From the NCBI GenBank assembly GCA_029882235.1, contig JAOULB010000121.1:1-6458 (forward strand): 6,458 bases of DNA, given 5' to 3'. The position numbers and the translations under genes are program-made. The DNA is from Gammaproteobacteria bacterium. Its GTDB lineage: Bacteria > Pseudomonadota > Gammaproteobacteria > UBA6429 > Thiohalophilaceae. The notes beneath the pieces are model-generated. The model was not told the origin of the DNA. It saw only the letters and a program-made list of their open reading frames with translations, and did no database searches. How positions within the stretch are numbered: the stretch's first letter is position 1; each line of letters starts with the position of its first letter. Below, one piece after another: positions 1 through 4,673 of the stretch.

Positions 1-218
1 AGGCTCGTGGTGGTAAGCTCTATGTTTTCGCCGATGCCAAATCAAAATTCAAATCTGAAGAAGGCGTGAAAGTATTAGATGTAGTCGAGTGTGAAGATGA
101 AACCTCACCCATTATTCATACCATCCCATTGCAACTTCTTTCCTATCATGTAGCTGTGTTAAAAGGCACCGATGTTGATCAGCCAAGAAACCTTGCTAAG
201 TCGGTAACGGTGGAGTAA
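1..218 (+). CDS. glmS: Glutamine--fructose-6-phosphate aminotransferase (isomerizing), C-terminal end only
   Basis: This is the 3' end of a gene cut by the left window edge: 71 complete codons plus two bases of an earlier one, in the frame starting at base 3 and ending at TAA 216-218. The translation runs from ARGGKLYVFADA through TIPLQLLSYHVAVLKGTDVD to DQPRNLAKSVTVE, which matches the very conserved end of GlmS. The enzyme is cytoplasmic and makes glucosamine-6-phosphate from fructose-6-phosphate and glutamine, the first step towards UDP-GlcNAc for peptidoglycan and LPS. The visible part is the end of the second SIS (isomerase) domain and the C-terminal tail that closes over the sugar site. 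The Lys of LAKSVTVE (codon 198-200) corresponds to E. coli Lys603, which forms the imine with fructose-6-phosphate, so the active-site tail is intact. The next gene converges on it with only 3 bp between stop codons. Confidence 0.96.
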   Translation, partial: ARGGKLYVFADAKSKFKSEEGVKVLDVVECEDETSPIIHTIPLQLLSYHVAVLKGTDVDQPRNLAKSVTVE

Positions 219-243
219 TTATTAGTCAACCAACTTCTTTAAC
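177..243 (+). other. Candidate Tn7-family attachment region (attTn7), unoccupied
   Basis: Tn7 and relatives recognise the conserved last codons of glmS through TnsD and insert about 25 bp beyond the stop codon. The DQPRNLAKSVTVE-coding stretch (177-215) is present, so the target should be recognisable. The expected insertion point is about 240-243, inside the last codons of the convergent CNB-fold gene. No Tn7-like end sequence is visible there and no tns genes are in the window, so the site looks empty. This rests on family knowledge and position; target use in this organism is inference. Confidence 0.4.
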
Positions 244-1010
244 ACCATTATCCGGTCATTACTGGAAACAATCGTCCGTGCCATGTCATGAATGAGTTTT
301 TGTACTGTGTCAGGTCGACTGGTGAGCAGGTTGCGGAAGCTGTCGCTTTTTACCACAATGGTTTCGCAATCTGATGTGGCGATGATGGTGGCGATACGTT
401 TGGTGTTGGTTAGTGCACCTATGGCACCGAATATTTCATCCTTGTTGATCTCACCAACTTCAGTGTTATTCACCACGACTTTTGCGGTACCACTTAGCAG
501 GGTAAATACTTCATTGCTTTCTGTATCTTCCTGAATAATCACATCACCCTGTTTGTAAAAACGATATTCCGGTTTAAACGAGATGCCCTGTTGGCTAAAG
601 TGACACATGATGAGTTGATAACTTTGCATCAGGCAGGACAGGTAGTGGTTCCAGAGTAAAAATTTTTCTTTATCTTTAAAAATTGAATCAAGCAGTTTTA
701 TACCATCATATTCATCGACGGTGACGGCAAAGTCATTTTCATAATTCGTTGATTTTTCCTGCAGTAAACCATCGGCACCAACTAAGTCCCCCACTTCATG
801 GCTGACAATGAGCTGGCCTTGGTAAGTTTCATTAATAGTGCCATCCTTGATCAAATAGACAGAGCGAACTGTCGGATCAATCGGGCTAACCGATGTGGTG
901 ACGAGATCAGCTGTTTTAACGGGACAGTCCTTGATCAGCTCGGGTACCAGTGAGTGACAGGTTTGCCACAGGGCCAGACATTGATCCGGGACCTTCAGGT
1001 TATGGAACAT
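222..1010 (-). CDS. Cyclic nucleotide-binding (CNB) fold protein without DNA-binding domain
   Basis: The 262-residue product looks cytoplasmic, with no signal peptide or membrane segment. Residues about 147-232 form a CNB beta-roll of the CRP/PKA type: YKQGDVIIQEDTESNEVF, then LLSGTAKVVV (170-180), then the phosphate-binding cassette region FGAIGALTNTKRIATI (194-209). Arg205 sits where the phosphate-binding Arg is expected, but the usual Glu of FGE is Ala196, so cAMP or cGMP binding is doubtful. Residues about 48-110 (VYLIKDGTI, VGDLVGADGLL) look like a second, degenerate CNB-like roll. After the second roll only a helix of about 30 residues remains (RPDTVQKLIHDMARTI onward). There is no helix-turn-helix, so it is not a Crp/Fnr transcription factor. 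The start is firm: an in-frame TAA lies three codons upstream (1017-1019), and the next Met is deep inside. No clear Shine-Dalgarno precedes the ATG. It is convergent with glmS and divergent from the hydrolase gene. The specific role is unknown; a sensor or regulatory adaptor is inference. Confidence 0.88.
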   Translation of the reverse strand: MFHNLKVPDQCLALWQTCHSLVPELIKDCPVKTADLVTTSVSPIDPTVRSVYLIKDGTINETYQGQLIVSHEVGDLVGADGLLQEKSTNYENDFAVTVDEYDGIKLLDSIFKDKEKFLLWNHYLSCLMQSYQLIMCHFSQQGISFKPEYRFYKQGDVIIQEDTESNEVFTLLSGTAKVVVNNTEVGEINKDEIFGAIGALTNTKRIATIIATSDCETIVVKSDSFRNLLTSRPDTVQKLIHDMARTIVSSNDRIMVLKKLVD

Positions 1011-1032
1011 AGTGCTTTATTCTATATATAGG

Positions 1033-1050
1033 TAATCTCTACATAGATTA
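1033..1050. repeat. Perfect inverted repeat TAATCT-N6-AGATTA, possible operator
   Basis: Two 6-bp arms, 1033-1038 and 1045-1050, are exact reverse complements around a 6-bp spacer (CTACAT). The centre is about 32 bp upstream of the CNB gene start and far from the hydrolase start, so if it is an operator it more likely serves the CNB gene. The symmetry is like that of a dimeric regulator site, but it does not match the CRP (TGTGA-N6-TCACA) or FNR (TTGAT-N4-ATCAA) consensus. The region is AT-rich, so chance is a real alternative. Confidence 0.3.
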
Positions 1051-1124
1051 GTCGGAAATTGTGCTGATCAACAGTATTGAACTGGCAATTTTAATGGGTC
1101 TTTTGCGCTGTAAAATTTTAGGTC

Positions 1125-1152
1125 TTGCATAGTGCTATGATTTAAAGATAAT
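1125..1152 (+). promoter_or_regulatory. Candidate sigma-70 promoter for the DUF2235 hydrolase gene
   Basis: An extended -10 element, TGCTATGAT (1133-1141), combines TGN with TATGAT, a 5/6 match to TATAAT, and needs no good -35. An overlapping alternative is TTGCAT (1125-1130) with a 16-bp spacer to GATAAT (1147-1152). Either would give a 5' leader of roughly 115-130 nt before the ATG at 1275. The rest of the 264-bp divergent region (1011-1274) holds the inverted repeat at 1033-1050 and TATATA-like sequence near 1022-1030 that may belong to the opposite gene. I see no stable hairpin or riboswitch in it. Confidence 0.35.
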
Positions 1153-1262
1153 CGTAGTTAGGTTCAGCTGCTTTAGATAAGAACTATAAACTGAAAGTGG
1201 CCTGTAATGATTTCTCGTCGCTTTCGTGTCAATGAGTCAGGATTTTTCATCATCCGAATAGT

Positions 1263-1267
1263 AAGGA
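1263..1267 (+). promoter_or_regulatory. Ribosome binding site fixing the DUF2235 start
   Basis: AAGGA lies 7 nt before ATG 1275. Together with the in-frame TGA at 1233-1235 and the lack of any ATG between them, it fixes the start codon. Confidence 0.75.
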
Positions 1268-1274
1268 TATCGCT

Positions 1275-2822
1275 ATGGCACCGAAAAATATAATTGTATG
1301 CGCAGACGGAACCGGGAATAAGGGTGGTTATTCACCGGATAGTAATGTTTATAAAATCTACAAAACAGTGAATAAGCATTACAGGGGCAAATGTCAGGAT
1401 GGGACTGAGATAGAAGAGCAGATCTTGTTTTACGATAATGGCGTGGGGACGCAGAAGAATAAACTCTGGCGTATGTTGAGTGGTGGCTTTGGACTTGGTT
1501 TCCGTCACAACGTCTGTGACCTGTATAAATTCCTGGCGCGTAATTATGTTGACGGTGATCGAATTTACTTTTTTGGTTTCAGCCGTGGTGCATCTACAGT
1601 ACGAGCCTGCAATGGCATGATCGCCAAGTGCGGACTGGCGAAGGGGCAAGGCCTACGGCATCGGGAATTAGATAAGCTTGTCAATGAGGCCTACAAGGCT
1701 TATGAAAAACATAAATCCAAACCTGCACGTGCAGAGGCCTTTAAAGCAGATACATCAAAATCACATGGTGCGGTAAAAATTAAATTCCTGGGAGTATGGG
1801 ATACGGTGGTTGCACTTGGGTTTCCCAAGCGTACCGATATTACCGGGCCAGTGACATTGGTATTGAATCTGGTCTTTGGTGTGTTTGAAAAACTCTCTGA
1901 TCTAATCTTTCCGCATAGTTTTTATCACTACAAACTGACCGATAATGTCGAGTTCGCCTGCCAGGCGCTGGCGATTGATGATGAACGAACCGCCTTCTGG
2001 CCGTTTGTCTGGGCCGAGAAAAATATTCCTGGAGCAAAAGATCGTACGCCAGAAAATGTAGAACAGGTCTGGTTTGCGGGTATGCATTCAAATGTCGGTG
2101 GAGGTTATGAACGTGCCGGTATGGCGGGAGTGCCGCTACACTGGATGATGACACGTGCACAATATCACGGACTGATGTTTAACAATGGTGCTGTAGACAG
2201 CTGCTATGATGCCAGTCATGTGCATGGACGGATGTATAACTCACGTAGTGGTATGGCGATGTTTTATCGTTATCACCCAAGAGAAATTGAAAAACTCTGT
2301 AAAGATAAATTACTGGGAAATATAAAAATACACCGCAGCGTGATTGAGCGTCTGAATCATCGCACCGCGAATTACACACCTGGTCAGGTCCCCGCCAGTT
2401 TTGATGTTGTCGATAGCGCAACACCCGCAAACATAAATCATCTTCAGCCCGGTAAACAGAACGGCTGGCAGCAAACACGAGGTGTGATCGATAAACGTGT
2501 TGGCTATCGTAAAAGAATGTATGGCCTGATGCTGGCCGCAACAATGGGTACACTCGGTTACGCGATATATCTATGGAATACAATGCCAAAACCCAATGAA
2601 ATGGAACGTTCTGGATTCTGGGGTGATGTGGCACACATTATTGATTATTTTACTTTCGATATGTTTGATGCGCTGATATACGTCGCTGTAGTTGAAAACC
2701 CAAAGTGGTTTATCGGGACGTTAGTATTCGGATTTGTGTATTATGTGATTAACAAAAAATTAATTAGTAATACAATAGATGCAGGTGAAACACTAAGGCA
2801 TTATATTATTGAGCCTGAATGA
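1275..2822 (+). CDS. DUF2235 (Tle1-like) alpha/beta hydrolase with C-terminal membrane segments
   Basis: The 515-residue protein begins with the DUF2235 signature IIVCADGTGN (6-15), continues with ILFYDNGVGT (50-59), and has the nucleophile elbow GFSRG (101-105, Ser103). Asp176 in FLGVWDTV and His271 in FAGMHSNVGGGY are the likely acid and base of the catalytic triad. Characterised relatives are the Tle1 phospholipases delivered by type VI secretion systems; most other members are uncharacterised, so lipid or ester hydrolysis is the best functional guess. Hydrophobic segments at about 416-434 and 478-493, with a partly hydrophobic stretch near 460-473 between them, suggest anchoring in the inner membrane. 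There is no signal peptide, so the catalytic domain is expected to be cytoplasmic. No vgrG, hcp, PAAR, Tli1-like immunity lipoprotein or chaperone gene is adjacent, which argues against a typical secreted effector. It has a good RBS, its own candidate promoter, and converges on the YdjM gene with 18 bp between stops. Confidence 0.9.
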   Translation: MAPKNIIVCADGTGNKGGYSPDSNVYKIYKTVNKHYRGKCQDGTEIEEQILFYDNGVGTQKNKLWRMLSGGFGLGFRHNVCDLYKFLARNYVDGDRIYFFGFSRGASTVRACNGMIAKCGLAKGQGLRHRELDKLVNEAYKAYEKHKSKPARAEAFKADTSKSHGAVKIKFLGVWDTVVALGFPKRTDITGPVTLVLNLVFGVFEKLSDLIFPHSFYHYKLTDNVEFACQALAIDDERTAFWPFVWAEKNIPGAKDRTPENVEQVWFAGMHSNVGGGYERAGMAGVPLHWMMTRAQYHGLMFNNGAVDSCYDASHVHGRMYNSRSGMAMFYRYHPREIEKLCKDKLLGNIKIHRSVIERLNHRTANYTPGQVPASFDVVDSATPANINHLQPGKQNGWQQTRGVIDKRVGYRKRMYGLMLAATMGTLGYAIYLWNTMPKPNEMERSGFWGDVAHIIDYFTFDMFDALIYVAVVENPKWFIGTLVFGFVYYVINKKLISNTIDAGETLRHYIIEPE

Positions 2823-2840
2823 TAAAAGCGGGCATAGCTA

Positions 2841-3857
2841 TCAACAAACAGCCGTTGCGCACTTGCCGGACAACATATTTATAAAGGCTAAGCGTACATT
2901 TTTGCTACGATCTCGGAAGACACGATAATCACTATGTCTTTGTGGATTGTTCTTATCGATGTAGATACCCCACAATGGTTTTGTACTTGTGGGCAACATG
3001 CTATAGCGCATATCACCGAGTATATTTCTCTGAGTGGGATCGTAGGCGACGAAGTCATCTGAAAAGAGTGTAAAACGTTGAATGTCTTTATACAGTGGCG
3101 TAGTTGTATCCAGTGCAGGCATATCCTGTTGCAATGAAAATTTTTGCACAGACTCACCAGTAAATACCTGTTGCTTACTAAAGAGTCCTACTCGTAGGGC
3201 ATCGACATAGATGCGTTGTTCATGAACATAGACTGAACGCCATAACAATAGATTTGCGAGTGTAGGTTTGATAACTTGTTGTTCGGTGGTGTGACCACGT
3301 TTTGTTCGCAATTCGTTAGCCAGTTGCTCAGCACGTTGTTGCTGGATAAAGCCAAAGCTTAAATAAACCATGCACAGCGTCAGACCGCCATAGGCCAATT
3401 GCCGATGCTGGAGACGCAAGCCCAATAGTAATGTTGTCAGTAGGATCAAACTGAATACCGGATCGATAATGGCTATAATACTCAATGAAACACGTTCATC
3501 GGTAAAGGGCCAGAACAGGTGGGTACCGTAACTGGTACAGGCATCCAGTACACCACTCATACTGAAACCGGCCAACGCAAATAGATAGAGTCTTTTTTTA
3601 TTGATATGTCGATGCAGCAAGGGCCATAAAATAAGCCATGCAATTGCAGCGCCAATGGGGATGAATAGCAGGGAATGGGTAAAGTGTCGATGGAATTCAA
3701 GGTTCAGTAGTGGGTCGCTGGATGAGCTAATAAAAATATCAACATCCGCCAGCAGACCAGCAACGATACCCACAAATGTCGCGATCTTCTTTTCGTTTTT
3801 AGTGGCCACGGCCTGCGCCAGAACGCCACCGAGTAAACCCTGTGTAACTATATCCAT
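2841..3857 (-). CDS. YdjM-family inner-membrane metal-dependent hydrolase
   Basis: The 338-residue protein starts with MDIVTQGLLGGVLAQ, the typical family opening (MDPxTQGxLG), which supports the start although no clear Shine-Dalgarno precedes it. Metal-ligand motifs are D38-V-D40, then HRHFTHS (56-62), then LDACTSYGTHLFWPF (104-118) and IIDPVFSL (130-137). The N-terminal half (1-171) has about five or six hydrophobic segments, near 7-18, 26-38, 63-80, 91-104, 124-146 and 155-170. Residues about 172-338 look soluble and beta-rich. In relatives as I know them, a His lies four residues before the Asp of LLDACTSYG; here that residue is Ser101, so one predicted ligand may be missing. The family is called metal-dependent hydrolase by motif, its substrate is unknown, and E. 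coli ydjM is LexA-regulated. I see no clear LexA box upstream here. It is divergent from the response regulator gene (171 bp) and convergent with the DUF2235 gene. Confidence 0.9.
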   Translation of the reverse strand: MDIVTQGLLGGVLAQAVATKNEKKIATFVGIVAGLLADVDIFISSSSDPLLNLEFHRHFTHSLLFIPIGAAIAWLILWPLLHRHINKKRLYLFALAGFSMSGVLDACTSYGTHLFWPFTDERVSLSIIAIIDPVFSLILLTTLLLGLRLQHRQLAYGGLTLCMVYLSFGFIQQQRAEQLANELRTKRGHTTEQQVIKPTLANLLLWRSVYVHEQRIYVDALRVGLFSKQQVFTGESVQKFSLQQDMPALDTTTPLYKDIQRFTLFSDDFVAYDPTQRNILGDMRYSMLPTSTKPLWGIYIDKNNPQRHSDYRVFRDRSKNVRLAFINMLSGKCATAVC

Positions 3858-3929
3858 TAATTTATCGCTGTGTGTGAAAGTCCAAAGTGGGTTATAGATG
3901 TAATTGTAATTGACTGCTTTTCGTAACTC

Positions 3930-3944
3930 TATTCTCGATATTCT
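3930..3944. repeat. Short direct repeat TATTCT in the divergent intergenic region
   Basis: TATTCT occurs at 3930-3935 and again at 3939-3944, a spacing of 9 bp start to start. The pair is flanked by TAAC (3924-3927) and GTTA (3947-3950), which are mutually inverted. It lies upstream of the candidate response regulator promoter, where a regulator could bind. Such short repeats can easily arise by chance in AT-rich DNA. Confidence 0.2.
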
Positions 3945-3957
3945 ATGTTAATTGGCC

Positions 3958-3986
3958 TATACAGGTCGAGGTGTTAGATTTAGAAT
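3958..3986 (+). promoter_or_regulatory. Candidate sigma-70 promoter for the response regulator gene
   Basis: TATACA (3958-3963, 4/6 to TTGACA), a 17-bp spacer and TAGAAT (3981-3986, 5/6 to TATAAT) predict a start near 3993 and a leader of about 36 nt. TTGGCC (3952-3957) with TAGATT (3975-3980), also 17 bp apart, is an overlapping weaker alternative. On the other strand TATAAC (3891-3896) could be the -10 for the YdjM gene, but I find no good -35 for it. Confidence 0.33.
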
Positions 3987-4028
3987 CATGCGAGGCAGAT
4001 TACTGATGAGCAGGAAAAAGGGTGAAAT

Positions 4029-4673
4029 ATGAAGATTATGCTGATTGATGACCACCCGTTATTTATCGAAGGTATTCGAGGAGTTTTACAGAGCCTGGAT
4101 CAGAGTGAAATCCTTATCCAATCCTGTGGAAGTTGTGAAGAGGCACTGGAGCAGGCAGAAACGGATGATAATGTTGATCTGGTGTTGCTGGATCTAAATT
4201 TGCCCGGTATGTCAGGTCTGGAAGGGTTAAAACAACTGCGTCATAAACTTCCTGCTTCTCCAATTGTGATGCTCTCTGCATCAGAAGATCGTACTAAGGT
4301 TATGCAAGCCATTGAACTTGGCGCAAAAGGGTTCATTCCCAAATCTTCGACGCCGGAAGTCATTATCTCTGCTGTACAACTGGTTTTGTCCGGTGGGGTT
4401 TATCTACCCATGGCCGTTTTAGAAACCGTAAACTCATCACAGGCGAAGACCAGTAATAATGATGGACAGACATTGACACCGCGCCAGGTCGAGGTTTTAA
4501 AATTGCTCGCAGAAGGTCACTCTAATAAAACAATCGGCAATCAATTAAGCATGGCGGAGAATACGGTACGCGTGCATGTCAGTGCGATTTTGCGTTTTCT
4601 TGATGTAGCTAATCGTACTGAGGCGGGTGTGGCCGCCGCCCGTATGGGATTGCTAGCGGAAGGTGAATTTTAA
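4029..4673 (+). CDS. NarL/FixJ-family response regulator (REC + LuxR-type HTH)
   Basis: The 214-residue cytoplasmic transcription factor has an N-terminal receiver domain (about 2-118) with the acidic pair D7-D8, phosphoacceptor Asp55 in LVLLDLNLPGMSG, Ser83 in the switch position (MLSAS) and Lys105 in FIPKS. After a linker of about 25 residues comes a LuxR-type helix-turn-helix (about 147-206): LTPRQVEVLKLLAEGHSNK, then IGNQLSMAENTVRVHVSAIL. Length and domain order are normal and all receiver catalytic residues are present, so it should be phosphorylated and bind DNA as a dimer. The start is supported by AGGGTG at 4019-4024, 4 nt before the ATG, with a further AGGA at 4012-4015. Its stop overlaps that of the convergent hybrid kinase gene, its probable partner. 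The target genes cannot be told from the window. It is the sole gene of its transcription unit here. Confidence 0.95.
   Translation: MKIMLIDDHPLFIEGIRGVLQSLDQSEILIQSCGSCEEALEQAETDDNVDLVLLDLNLPGMSGLEGLKQLRHKLPASPIVMLSASEDRTKVMQAIELGAKGFIPKSSTPEVIISAVQLVLSGGVYLPMAVLETVNSSQAKTSNNDGQTLTPRQVEVLKLLAEGHSNKTIGNQLSMAENTVRVHVSAILRFLDVANRTEAGVAAARMGLLAEGEF

Noticed and set aside
222..1010. Crp/Fnr-family transcription regulator
   Set aside because: The CNB roll ends near residue 232 of 262 and is followed by a single helix region; there is no helix-turn-helix domain, and a second degenerate roll occupies the N-terminal half.
1111..1120. Palindrome TAAAATTTTA
   Set aside because: It is a short AT-only palindrome expected by chance in AT-rich intergenic DNA, with no loop or flanking symmetry.
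1207..1293. Small 28-codon frame (MISRRFRVNE...) overlapping the start of the hydrolase gene, and an 8-codon frame at 1232-1261
   Set aside because: Neither has a convincing ribosome binding site, and the longer one runs into the hydrolase coding sequence in another frame. No feature of a leader peptide is visible.
1332..2634. Minus-strand open frames of 61-151 codons inside the hydrolase gene
   Set aside because: They are shadows of a well-supported gene: low-complexity His/Arg/Ser-rich translations with no domain motifs or ribosome binding sites.
222..2822. A CBASS-like defence module: CNB-fold sensor divergent from a phospholipase-like membrane hydrolase
   Set aside because: There is no nucleotidyltransferase or cyclase gene, no Cap2/Cap3 accessory genes, the CNB cassette lacks its ribose-binding Glu, and the two genes are divergent, not in an operon. 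The resemblance is only superficial.
2823..2840. A bidirectional terminator between the hydrolase and YdjM genes
   Set aside because: The 18 bp contain no GC-rich stem and no T-tract; extending into the flanking coding sequence did not give a convincing hairpin either.
3601..3897. Plus-strand frame of 98 codons opposite the YdjM start
   Set aside because: It is antisense to the conserved metal-site region of the YdjM gene and has no recognisable motif or ribosome binding site.
3910..3942. Promoter from TTGACT (3910-3915)
   Set aside because: The -35 is good, but no acceptable -10 lies 16-18 bp downstream; the nearest (GATATT) is 21 bp away.
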